Source of the DNA: Kaistia terrae
GTDB lineage: Bacteria; Pseudomonadota; Alphaproteobacteria; Rhizobiales; Kaistiaceae
NCBI RefSeq assembly: GCF_026344005.1
Contig: NZ_JAPKNH010000002.1
Location: 558,001-622,000, forward strand
Length of the DNA stretch: 64,000 bases
Direction: 5' to 3'
The notes beneath the pieces are model-generated. The model was given only the letters and a program-made list of their open reading frames with translations. It was not told where the DNA came from and searched no databases. Below are positions 26,130 to 34,091 of this stretch, in pieces. Position 1 is the first letter of the stretch; the number at the start of each line of letters is the position of its first letter. The position numbers were made by a program, and so were the translations under genes.

Positions 26130-27031
26130 GCCGGCACCTCGGCGGAAACCAGCGTGGCGGCGAGGCGAAGCGCGCCGTCTAGCGCATCGCCGGCCGGGGG
26201 CGTGACATAGGCGGAAATCGTCGGCGACAGCCGCGCTGCATAGAGCGGCGCAAGGCCGCCCAGCAGGCTGATGCGCGCCGCGCCCAGAGCGACGAGGCGG
26301 CTCAGCGCCACCTCGATGTCGCGGGTCGCTTCGTCGACGATCGCCGTTGCGTTGGCGTCGCCGGAGGCCGCACGATCAAAGACCAGCGGCGCAAAGGTGC
26401 CATAGTCGCGGGGGAGCGCCGACTTGCAAAAGGTCACCATTCGGTCGGGCTGGCCATCGAATTGCGCCAGCACGGCATCGGTCAGTCCGGACGGCCCGAT
26501 CAGTGCATCATGCGCCAGCACGGATCGCCGGAGCGCCATGTGGCCGAGCCAGGCGCCACTGCCCTGGTCGCCGAGCTGGAAGCCCCAGCCGCCAACGGTG
26601 ATGAAGACGCCGCCGGTCTGCACGACATAGGCGGTGCCGGTGCCGAGGATGGCGATGGCGCCGTTGCCGTCCGGGTGCGCACCGCGACAGGCAATCCATG
26701 CATCCATCTCAAGCGCTGTGCGTGCGAACGGGAGGTCGGAGGCGAGGAAGCGCTCGGAGAGATCCGGGATATTGGCGCCAGCGAGGCCGAGGCCGACGAA
26801 ACAGCGGCCGAGATCGGCGCTGGAAAGGCCACCTTCGACCAGAGCGCCATCGACCGCGGCAATGATGTTGTCACGCGCCGCGTCGATCCCAGCCAGGATA
26901 TTCGCCGTTCCGGTGACGCACTCGCCGATCGGGGTGCCGTCGAGCCAGCTCGCGCGTGCCCGGCACCGGGTGCCGCCGCCGTCGACGCCTACCAGAATCG
27001 GTTGGCCAGCCCTTGCTATGGATCCGGACAT
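26126..27031 (-). CDS. BadF/BadG-family amino-sugar kinase (MurK/NagK-like)
   Basis: A 301-residue ASKHA-fold kinase. ILVGVDGGGTRCRARA is the phosphate-binding motif, followed by GSGAWLGHMALR after WGFQLGDQG, and AIAILGTGTAYVV, all typical of the BadF/BadG/BcrA ATPase family that includes N-acetylglucosamine kinase and the MurK kinase of Clostridium acetobutylicum, which phosphorylates both MurNAc and GlcNAc at position 6. It is the first gene of the minus-strand nag operon and divergent from murQ, so a MurNAc kinase role is attractive. Start at 27031 is set by the DGGGT motif position; longer in-frame extension enters the promoter. Confidence 0.85.
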   Translation of the reverse strand: MSGSIARAGQPILVGVDGGGTRCRARASWLDGTPIGECVTGTANILAGIDAARDNIIAAVDGALVEGGLSSADLGRCFVGLGLAGANIPDLSERFLASDLPFARTALEMDAWIACRGAHPDGNGAIAILGTGTAYVVQTGGVFITVGGWGFQLGDQGSGAWLGHMALRRSVLAHDALIGPSGLTDAVLAQFDGQPDRMVTFCKSALPRDYGTFAPLVFDRAASGDANATAIVDEATRDIEVALSRLVALGAARISLLGGLAPLYAARLSPTISAYVTPPAGDALDGALRLAATLVSAEVPA

Positions 27032-27336
27032 ATCACCCGCTTCGAGCCAAAATGCGAGGTTGCAGGCGGCCGGAAGGCCCGATCCGGATGCCGGCACTGA
27101 TAATACCAAATTGAATCCAGTTGGGAAGAGTGAATGCTGTGCGCGGAAGGCGGAGTTTTGTATTGCGGGAAGGCGATCTGCCAAATAATTGCGCAACATG
27201 TTGAATTTTATAACGTAATTTGATTCTCGCGGTGTTCTTTTGAAAAGTCCCGATGAGCGGGTGCGTGACGTCTGGACGTAATGGTACTTTGTTGGTATCG
27301 TTTTCTTCAGAATGCATTTGGGGGAATGTCTGATCC
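27032..27336. promoter_or_regulatory. Divergent nag/mur promoter region with TGGTAY boxes
   Basis: This 305-bp gap between the kinase and murQ is AT-rich compared with its surroundings. It contains TGGTATT on the minus strand (27102-27108) and a direct pair TGGTAC (27282-27287) and TGGTAT (27293-27298) spaced 11 bases, one helical turn, on the plus strand, 50 bases before murQ. TGGTAT-type half-sites are typical of GntR/HutC regulators of amino-sugar genes. I propose that the GntR regulator controls both operons here. No coding frame found. Confidence 0.55.
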
Positions 27337-28245
27337 ATGGCAATGCCGCGCACGGAAGTGGTGGAAGACCGCTTTGATGGTATCGATCTCTGGTCATCCG
27401 TCGACGCGCTAGCCGCTTTGGCCGATGGGCAGATTCGGGGCGCGATGTCCGTCCGCGCTGCCATCCCCGCTCTCGCCGCCGCCGCGGAGCAGGCCGCTGA
27501 CCGGCTCTCCAAGGGTGGGCGTCTCGTCTATTTCGGCGCCGGTTCGTCCGGCTTGCTGGCTCTCGTCGACGCTCTCGAAATTCCGCAGACCTTCAGCATC
27601 CCGCAGGGCCAGATCCTCGTGCTGATGGCCGGCGGCATGGCCATGACCGAAACGCTGACCGGCGGGCCAGAGGATGTCGCGGAACTCGGCGTCGCCGACA
27701 TCGAGAGCGCGAAGCTCGGCCCCAATGATTGCGTTGTGGCGGCATCTGCCAGCGGCTCGACGCCCTATACGGTCGCTGGCCTCGAAGCGGCGCGGAAGAC
27801 GGGCGCTTCGACCGTGGCTATTGCCTGCAATGCCTCGGCGCCGTTGTTTGCCCATGCCGACATCGCCGTGTTCCTCGATTCCGGGCCGGAAGTGCTGGCC
27901 GGGTCGACGCGGATGGGCGCGGGCACGGCGCAGAAGGCCGCCTTCAACATGCTTTCGACGATGATCGCCATTCGGCTCGGCCATGTCGTTGACGGCATGA
28001 TGGTCAATGTCCGCGCCGACAACGCCAAGCTGCGCGGCCGCGCTGCGCGCATCATCTCGCGGATCGCAAAGGTCGACGACGCGGCCGCTATTGGCGCGCT
28101 CGACGCGGCCGAAGGCGAGGTCAAGCCCGCCATCCTGATCGCGGCCGGGGCGACCAGCCTCGCGACTGCCGGCGCCCTGCTCGCCAAGCATTCAGGCAAT
28201 CTCCGTGCGGCGCTATCCGCACTGGCAAAAAGCAGAATCGCATAA
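27337..28245 (+). CDS. murQ: N-acetylmuramic acid 6-phosphate etherase
   Basis: Cleaves the lactyl ether of MurNAc-6-phosphate, giving GlcNAc-6-phosphate and D-lactate. The 302-residue SIS protein has LVYFGAGSSGLLALVDALEI, with Glu81 matching catalytic Glu83 of E. coli MurQ, and TGGPEDVAELGV, where Glu112 matches Glu114; the preceding Glu of the usual EGAED is Gly here. CVVAASASGSTPYTVAGLEAA and GSTRMGAGTAQKAAFNMLST are diagnostic. First gene of a plus-strand operon with a sugar ABC importer. ATGs at 27337 and 27343 are both possible, behind GGGGGAA. Confidence 0.93.
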   Translation: MAMPRTEVVEDRFDGIDLWSSVDALAALADGQIRGAMSVRAAIPALAAAAEQAADRLSKGGRLVYFGAGSSGLLALVDALEIPQTFSIPQGQILVLMAGGMAMTETLTGGPEDVAELGVADIESAKLGPNDCVVAASASGSTPYTVAGLEAARKTGASTVAIACNASAPLFAHADIAVFLDSGPEVLAGSTRMGAGTAQKAAFNMLSTMIAIRLGHVVDGMMVNVRADNAKLRGRAARIISRIAKVDDAAAIGALDAAEGEVKPAILIAAGATSLATAGALLAKHSGNLRAALSALAKSRIA

Positions 28246-28296
28246 GCCGATGCTGCCGCACCAACGCGGCGGCACGGACCAGAGAGGAGTCTGTCT

Positions 28297-29568
28297 ATGA
28301 ACCATCTGAGGAAGACGTTGCTTGTGACGACAGTCGCGGCGATCGGCGCGGGCTTTGCGGCTCCGGCTTTCGCCGAAGACGTCACGCTGACCATCGAAAG
28401 CTGGCGCAATGACGATCTGCCGATCTGGCAGGAGAAGCTGATCCCGGCCTTCGAAGCCAAGAATCCGGGCATCAAGCTGAACTTCGCTCCGTCCGCCCCG
28501 ACCGAGTATGACGCGGCGCTCGGCGCCAAGCTCGATGCAGGCTCGGCCGGCGACATCATCACCTGCCGTCCGTTCGACAAGTCGCTGGCGCTGTTCCAGA
28601 AGGGCCAGTTGGCCTCGCTCAGCGATCTGCCGGGCATCGAGGGCTTCTCGCCGGTCGCCAAGTCCGCCTGGATCACCGATGACGGCAAGGACACGTTCTG
28701 CGTGCCGGTCGCCGCCGTCATCCACGGCTTCATCTACAACAAGGAAGCCTTCGACAAGCTCGGCATCACCGTGCCGCAGACCGAAGACGAGTTCTTCGCA
28801 GCGCTCGAGAAGATCAAGGCCGACGGCACCTACATCCCGCTCGCCATGGGCACCAAGGATCTCTGGGAAGCCGCGACGATGGGCTACCAGAACATCGGTC
28901 CGAACTACTGGAAGGGCGAAGAGGGCCGTCTGGCTCTGATCGCCGGCACCCAGAAGCTGACCGATCCGCAGTGGGTCGAGCCCTTCGCGACGCTCGCCAA
29001 GTGGGCGCCTTACATGGGCGACGGCTTCGAGGCCCAGACCTATCCCGATAGCCAGAACCTGTTCACGCTCGGCCGCGCCGCCATCTACCCGGCCGGTTCG
29101 TGGGAAATCTCGGGCTTCAACACCCAGGCCCAGTTCAAGATGGGTGCGTTCCCGCCGCCGGTTAAGAAGGCCGGCGACGAGTGCTTCATCTCGGACCACA
29201 CCGATCTCGCGATCGGCATGAACGCCAAGACGGCGCATCCGGAAGCTGCCAAGAAGTTCCTGTCCTGGGTTGCTTCGCCTGAGTTCGCCGACATCTACGC
29301 CAACGCGCTGCCGGGCTTCTTCAGCCTGTCCTCGACGCCGGTGAAGATGCAGGACCCGCTCGCCGAGGAGTTCGTCTCCTGGCGTGAGAAGTGCAAGCCG
29401 ACGATCCGCTCGACCTACCAGATCCTGTCGCGCGGTACGCCGAACCTCGAGAACGAGACCTGGACGGAATCGGCCAATGTGATCAACGGCACCGATACGC
29501 CGCAGGTCGCCGCCGAGAAGCTCCAGAAGGGCCTCGACGCCTGGTTCAAGCCGGCTGCTGCCAAGTAA
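28297..29568 (+). CDS. Sugar ABC transporter substrate-binding protein 2
   Basis: Periplasmic sugar-binding protein, 423 residues, with a signal peptide (LLVTTVAAIGAGFAAPAFA then ED). The mature N-terminus VTLTIESWRNDDLPIWQEKL and PAFEAKNPGIKLNF, plus GRAAIYPAGSWEISGF and KKFLSWVASPEFADIYAN, are typical of family 1 carbohydrate binders. It begins 51 bases after murQ behind GAGAGGAG, making MurNAc or a muramyl-type sugar an attractive ligand. That ligand is inferred only from gene order. Confidence 0.9.
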   Translation: MNHLRKTLLVTTVAAIGAGFAAPAFAEDVTLTIESWRNDDLPIWQEKLIPAFEAKNPGIKLNFAPSAPTEYDAALGAKLDAGSAGDIITCRPFDKSLALFQKGQLASLSDLPGIEGFSPVAKSAWITDDGKDTFCVPVAAVIHGFIYNKEAFDKLGITVPQTEDEFFAALEKIKADGTYIPLAMGTKDLWEAATMGYQNIGPNYWKGEEGRLALIAGTQKLTDPQWVEPFATLAKWAPYMGDGFEAQTYPDSQNLFTLGRAAIYPAGSWEISGFNTQAQFKMGAFPPPVKKAGDECFISDHTDLAIGMNAKTAHPEAAKKFLSWVASPEFADIYANALPGFFSLSSTPVKMQDPLAEEFVSWREKCKPTIRSTYQILSRGTPNLENETWTESANVINGTDTPQVAAEKLQKGLDAWFKPAAAK

Positions 29569-29579
29569 GGAAAAAAAAA

Positions 29580-29700
29580 GCCCTCACCCCAACCCTCTCC
29601 CGTGAACGGGAGAGGGGGCGTCAACGATCCGCCCGTGCTGATGCGAGACGCCGAAAGAAGGCCCTCGCCCGCTCGCGGGAGAGGGGGGGTGAGGGACTTC
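29580..29700. repeat. Composite palindromic repeat inside ABC operon
   Basis: Two hairpins, CCCTCTCCC..GGGAGAGGG around 29592-29616 and GCCCGCTCGCGGGAGAG around 29666-29684, are bracketed by CCCTCACCCC (29581) and GGGGTGAGGG (ending 29695), so the whole 115 bp can fold on itself. It lies between binding protein and permease, where it may end or stabilise part of the transcript. Same family as 24271-24300 and 33801-34010. Confidence 0.7.
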
Positions 29701-29772
29701 CTTCAAGACATACGTCCCGGATTCCATGGCGGAACCCGGGGCGATTTCGAAGACGCGAAAGAGATGGCCCGG

Positions 29773-30720
29773 ATGACCACGATCGACACAACCGACCCGG
29801 ATGCCGTCGCCAAGCGACCGGTGCGCTGGCATATCGCCGTCTTCCTGGCACCCGCCGTGCTGATCTACACAGCCGTGATGATCCTGCCTCTGATTGAGAC
29901 GTTGCGGCTGTCGCTGTTCAACGTCGTCGACAACCAGTCGATCTTCGTCGGCTTCGACAATTTCAAGGTGCTGTTCGGCGATGACCGCTGGTCGGTCTCG
30001 TTCTGGAACGCCCTCAAGAACAATCTCGTCTTCTTCCTGATACACATGGTCGTGCAGAACCCGATCGGCATCGCGCTGGCGGCGCTGCTGTCGCTGCCCG
30101 TTCTGCGCCTGCGCGGGTTCTACCGGACTGCGATCTTCCTGCCGACCATCCTCTCCTTCGTCATCGTCGGCTTCATCTGGAAGCTGATCCTGTCGCCGAT
30201 CTGGGGCGTCGCGCCCTTCCTGATGGATCTGGTCTGGATGAAGTCGTTCTTCGGCCCGTGGCTCGGCAAACCGGCGAGCGCGCTCGTCACGGTGTCACTG
30301 GTCTCCGTCTGGCAGAATATCGGCATCCCGATGATGCTGATCTATGCGGCGCTGCTGTCGATCCCGGACGAGGTGATCGAGGCGGCCGAATGCGACGGTG
30401 TCACCGGCTGGAGCCAGTTCTTCAAGATCAAGCTGCCTTTGATCCTGCCGACCATTGGCATCGTCTCGATCCTGACCTTCGTCGGCAACTTCAACGCCTT
30501 CGATCTCGTCTACACGATGCAGGGCGCGCTGGCCGGACCGGATGGGTCGACCGACATTCTCGGCACCTTCCTCTACCGCACCTTCTTCGGCTTCCAGCTG
30601 CAGGTCGGCGATCGCTCGATGGGCGCGACCATCGCGACCGTGATGTTCCTGATCATCCTCGCCGGCGTCAGCCTCTATCTCTTCGTCATCCAGCGGCGCA
30701 TCCGCCGCTACCAGTTCTGA
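29773..30720 (+). CDS. Sugar ABC transporter permease 3 (MalF type)
   Basis: Permease of 315 residues, six membrane segments (for example WHIAVFLAPAVLIYTAVMIL). The EAA loop reads IPDEVIEAAECDGVTGWSQF then KIKLPLILPT. Two starts are close, 29764 and 29773; the second has an AAGAG ribosome site at the right distance. The frame extends upstream through the repeat element but that is not coding. It is followed by the second permease after eight bases. Confidence 0.9.
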   Translation: MTTIDTTDPDAVAKRPVRWHIAVFLAPAVLIYTAVMILPLIETLRLSLFNVVDNQSIFVGFDNFKVLFGDDRWSVSFWNALKNNLVFFLIHMVVQNPIGIALAALLSLPVLRLRGFYRTAIFLPTILSFVIVGFIWKLILSPIWGVAPFLMDLVWMKSFFGPWLGKPASALVTVSLVSVWQNIGIPMMLIYAALLSIPDEVIEAAECDGVTGWSQFFKIKLPLILPTIGIVSILTFVGNFNAFDLVYTMQGALAGPDGSTDILGTFLYRTFFGFQLQVGDRSMGATIATVMFLIILAGVSLYLFVIQRRIRRYQF

Positions 30721-30728
30721 GGCGGGCC

Positions 30729-31568
30729 ATGTCGAAAGCACGTTCCTCTGTGGCCCGTTCCGGCTTCGTCCATCTGGCGTTGGGCGGTTACACGCTGCTG
30801 GCGCTGTTCCCGATCTTCCTGGTCGTCGCCAACTCGTTCAAGGCGCGCGCGGGCATCTTTTCCGCGCCGCTGCAATTGCCGAACGCCACCACCTTCAGCC
30901 TCATAGGCTACCAGACCGTCCTGAAGCAGGGCGATTTCCTCGGCTATTTCCAGAACAGCCTGATCGTCACCATCCTGTCGATCTTTTTGGTGCTGCTGTT
31001 CGGCGCAATGGCGGCGTTTGCGCTGTCGGAATACCGCTTTCGCGGCAACACGATGATGGGGCTCTATCTGGCGCTCGGCATCATGATCCCGATCCGTCTC
31101 GGCACGGTGGCGATCCTGCAGGGCATGGTCGCGACCGGACTCGTCAACACGCTGACGGCGCTGATCCTCGTCTATACGGCGCAAGGTTTGCCGCTCGCGG
31201 TGTTCATCCTGTCGGAATTCATGCGGCAGGTGTCGGCCGATCTCAAAAACGCCGGCCGGGTCGACGGGCTTTCGGAATACACGATCTTCTTCCGCCTGGT
31301 GCTGCCGCTGGTGCGGCCGGCGATGGCGACGGTCGCCGTCTTCACCATGATCCCGATCTGGAACGATCTCTGGTTCCCGCTGATCCTGGCGCCGAGCGAG
31401 GCGACCAAGACGGTCACGCTGGGCGCGCAGATGTTCATCGGCCAGTACGTCACCAACTGGAACGCTGTGCTCTCTACGCTGTCGCTGGCGATCCTGCCGG
31501 TGCTCATCCTCTATCTGATCTTCTCGCGCCAGCTCATCCGCGGCATCACCGCCGGAGCGGTGAAGTGA
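30729..31568 (+). CDS. Sugar ABC transporter permease 4 (MalG type)
   Basis: Permease of 279 residues. EAA-type loop: VSADLKNAGRVDGLSEYTIF then RLVLPLVRPA; here the EAA itself is replaced by KNAGRVDG, an accepted variant in this subfamily. Six segments including FVHLALGGYTLLALFPIFLV. Starts eight bases after permease 3 with GGCGGG as ribosome site. The Gfo/Idh/MocA gene follows after 74 bases. Confidence 0.9.
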   Translation: MSKARSSVARSGFVHLALGGYTLLALFPIFLVVANSFKARAGIFSAPLQLPNATTFSLIGYQTVLKQGDFLGYFQNSLIVTILSIFLVLLFGAMAAFALSEYRFRGNTMMGLYLALGIMIPIRLGTVAILQGMVATGLVNTLTALILVYTAQGLPLAVFILSEFMRQVSADLKNAGRVDGLSEYTIFFRLVLPLVRPAMATVAVFTMIPIWNDLWFPLILAPSEATKTVTLGAQMFIGQYVTNWNAVLSTLSLAILPVLILYLIFSRQLIRGITAGAVK

Positions 31569-31642
31569 ATTTCCCGCCAACTCTGCGCCCGTCGATTTTG
31601 CAAAGACTGCGCCCGTCCATTTTGAATGCAGGTTGCTGACCC

Positions 31643-32695
31643 ATGACCAGTCCTCTCCGCGTCTTCGTTGCCGGCCTTGGCCAGATGGGGCGCAGCCACG
31701 CGCTCGCCTATCACGCCAATCCGGGCTTCGAGATCGTCGGCCTGTACAACCGCTCGGAAGTCGACCTGCCGGATGAGTTGAAGGCCTATCCGCGCGTCGA
31801 AAGCTTTGATGCGGGCCTGGCGCTGAAGCCGGACGTTGTTTCGGTCAACACCTATACCGACAGCCACGCTCCCTTCGCCATCGCGGCGATGGAAGCCGGC
31901 GCGCATGTCTTCGTCGAGAAGCCTCTGGCCGCCAACGCGGAAGCGGCGCGCGCGGTCGTCGACGCGGCGAAGCGCACCGGCAAGAAGCTCGTCATCGGCT
32001 ACATCTTGCGCCATCACCCGTCCTGGATCGGCTTCATCGCCAAGGCGCGCGAACTCGGCCCGCCCTTCGTCATGCGGATGAACTTGAACCAGCAGTCTTC
32101 CGGCCCGAGCTGGCACATCCACAAACAACTGATGCAGACGACCTCACCGCTGGTCGATTGCGGCGTCCATTATGTCGACGTCATGTGCCAGATCACCGAT
32201 GCGAAGCCGGTCGAGGTTCGCGGTATGGGCGTGCGCCTCTCCAGCGAGATCGCCGAGACGCAGGTCAATTACGGGCACCTGCAGGTCATCTTCGAGGACG
32301 GTTCGGTCGGCTGGTACGAGGCCGGCTGGGGCCCGATGATTTCGGAAACCGCCTTTTTCGTGAAGGACGTGATGAGCCCGAAGGGCTCCGTCTCGATCGT
32401 CATGGACGAGGGCGCGAAGTCGGACGATGTCGACACCCACACCAAGACGGCGCGCATCCGCGTCCATCATTCGGAACTCAAGGCCGACGGCTCGTTCGAG
32501 CGCTCCGACGAGTGGTTTTCCACGGAGGACGAGCCCGGACACCAGGCACTTTGCGACCGCGAACAGGCTTATCTGCTGAAGGCGATCCGTGAGGATATCG
32601 ATCTCACCCGCCACATGCAGGACGCCGTCACCTCGCTCGAAATCGCGCTGGCCGCCGAGGTCAGCATGCGTGAGGGCAGGGTGGTGAAGCTGTGA
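31643..32695 (+). CDS. Gfo/Idh/MocA family sugar dehydrogenase
   Basis: NAD(P)-dependent oxidoreductase of 350 residues. [19 protein letters not shown] gives the Rossmann motif, [11 protein letters not shown] the catalytic Glu-Lys-Pro at residues 92-94, and [20 protein letters not shown] the second-domain catalytic region. Members act on sugars, inositols, or hydrolyse glycosides by an oxidation step. It is placed between the permeases and the ATPase of the second importer, so it probably acts on the imported sugar. Substrate not determined. Confidence 0.9.
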   Translation: MTSPLRVFVAGLGQMGRSHALAYHANPGFEIVGLYNRSEVDLPDELKAYPRVESFDAGLALKPDVVSVNTYTDSHAPFAIAAMEAGAHVFVEKPLAANAEAARAVVDAAKRTGKKLVIGYILRHHPSWIGFIAKARELGPPFVMRMNLNQQSSGPSWHIHKQLMQTTSPLVDCGVHYVDVMCQITDAKPVEVRGMGVRLSSEIAETQVNYGHLQVIFEDGSVGWYEAGWGPMISETAFFVKDVMSPKGSVSIVMDEGAKSDDVDTHTKTARIRVHHSELKADGSFERSDEWFSTEDEPGHQALCDREQAYLLKAIREDIDLTRHMQDAVTSLEIALAAEVSMREGRVVKL

Positions 32696-32756
32696 TCCAT
32701 TCGATGAACACGGCGCCTTCGCGCGCCCTTCAGGCAGACCTGCGAGGGAGCATCTC

Positions 32757-33755
32757 GTGAGCGCACTTACCCTTCAGAACGTCACCAAGCGCTTTGGATC
32801 GACGGATGTCATCCGTGGCGTCGATCTCGAGGTCGCCGAGGGCGAGTTCGTCGTTTTCGTCGGGCCTTCAGGCTGTGGAAAGTCGACGCTGCTTCGCATT
32901 ATCGCGGGGCTGGAGGACCAGACCTCCGGCCATGTGACCATTGCGGGTAAAAATGTCGACGTGACGCCGCCGGCCAAGCGCGGCATCGCCATGGTGTTCC
33001 AGAGCTACGCGCTCTACCCGCATCTGACGGTGAAGGGCAACATGGGGCTGGCGCTGAAGCAGGAGGGCGTCGAGAAGAGCGAGATCGAGCGTCGCATCGC
33101 CTCGGCCGCCAAGATGCTGCATCTCGACACGCTGCTCGGTCGCCGTCCGTCGGAGCTTTCGGGCGGCCAGCGCCAGCGCGTCGCTATCGGCCGCGCCATC
33201 GTGCGCCAGCCAAAGCTGTTCCTGTTCGACGAACCGCTTTCCAATCTTGACGCAGCGCTGCGCGTCAACACGCGCATCGAGATCGCCAACCTGCACCGCC
33301 TGCTCGGCGCGACGATGATCTACGTCACGCATGATCAGGTCGAGGCGATGACGCTGGCCGACAAGATCGTCGTGCTCAGCGCCGGCAAGATCGAGCAGGT
33401 CGGCCGTCCGATCGACCTCTACAACAAACCCGCCAATCTCTTCGTCGCCGGCTTCATTGGCTCGCCGAAGATGAACTTCCTCACCGGTGCGGCCGCCACG
33501 AAGCTTGGCGCGGAAACGATCGGCATTCGACCCGAGCACGTTCGGGTTGTGCCGACCGGCGGCAATTGGGAAGGCAAGGTCAGCCATCTCGAAAAGCTGG
33601 GCTCGGACACTTTCGTCTATGTCGCCGTCGAGGGCGCCGATATGGTCACGGTCCGGATCGTTGGCCAGGAAGACTTTGAAATTGGCTCGACCATCGGTCT
33701 ATCGGCCGACGAGGGGCATATCCACCGCTTCGGCAAGGACGGCCGGGCGCTCTGA
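32757..33755 (+). CDS. Sugar ABC transporter ATP-binding protein 2
   Basis: MalK/UgpC-type ATPase, 332 residues: Walker [11 protein letters not shown] loop [10 protein letters not shown], signature [16 protein letters not shown], Walker [13 protein letters not shown], switch VTHDQVEAM, and a shortened C-terminal regulatory region compared with the first ATPase. It starts with GTG at 32757 behind GCGAGGGAG. Last gene of the murQ-led operon; a block of palindromic repeats follows. Confidence 0.93.
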   Translation: MSALTLQNVTKRFGSTDVIRGVDLEVAEGEFVVFVGPSGCGKSTLLRIIAGLEDQTSGHVTIAGKNVDVTPPAKRGIAMVFQSYALYPHLTVKGNMGLALKQEGVEKSEIERRIASAAKMLHLDTLLGRRPSELSGGQRQRVAIGRAIVRQPKLFLFDEPLSNLDAALRVNTRIEIANLHRLLGATMIYVTHDQVEAMTLADKIVVLSAGKIEQVGRPIDLYNKPANLFVAGFIGSPKMNFLTGAAATKLGAETIGIRPEHVRVVPTGGNWEGKVSHLEKLGSDTFVYVAVEGADMVTVRIVGQEDFEIGSTIGLSADEGHIHRFGKDGRAL

Positions 33756-34091
33756 TTTAGGTGTCGTTTCATCCCGGGCACTTCCGCAAAGCGGCCTTGC
33801 TTCACCTCTCCCTGAGGGAGAGGTCGACGGCCGAAGGCCGGCGGGTGAGGGTTTACGGCCTCGCTCGCGTGTCTGCATCGATTGCGCCTTGTTCGGAAGG
33901 TTCCCTAAACCCTCACCCCGCCCTTCGAGCCGACCTCTCCCTTAGGGAGAGGTGAGAGGGTATGCGTTCCCTCGCCCGCTTGCGGGAGAGGGCAGGGTGA
34001 GGGGCTTTCTATCCTTCTCAGGACGCGCCGCCCCCTTGCACCCACCCGTCCGCCGGTGCGACTGTCGCGCGGAATCGGACTGGCGGGTGAC
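33756..34091. other. Intergenic region filled with palindromic repeats
   Basis: The 336 bp between the ATPase and the FAD reductase contain three related palindromic units (33801-33853, 33908-33960, 33967-34010) and no supported gene. The first two are in inverted orientation to each other. No clear U-tract terminator was seen. Confidence 0.7.
33801..34010. repeat. Cluster of three GC-rich palindromic repeats
   Basis: Unit a: CACCTCTCCCTGAGGGAGAG with flanking GGGTGAGGG. Unit b: CCTCACCCC, then CCTCTCCCTTAGGGAGAGG. Unit c: CCTCGCCCGCTTGCGGGAG then GGGTGAGGGG. All have a CTCTCCC/GGGAGAG-type hairpin next to a CCCTCACC/GGTGAGGG box, like 29580-29700. Units a and b together form a larger inverted repeat. 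Confidence 0.75.
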
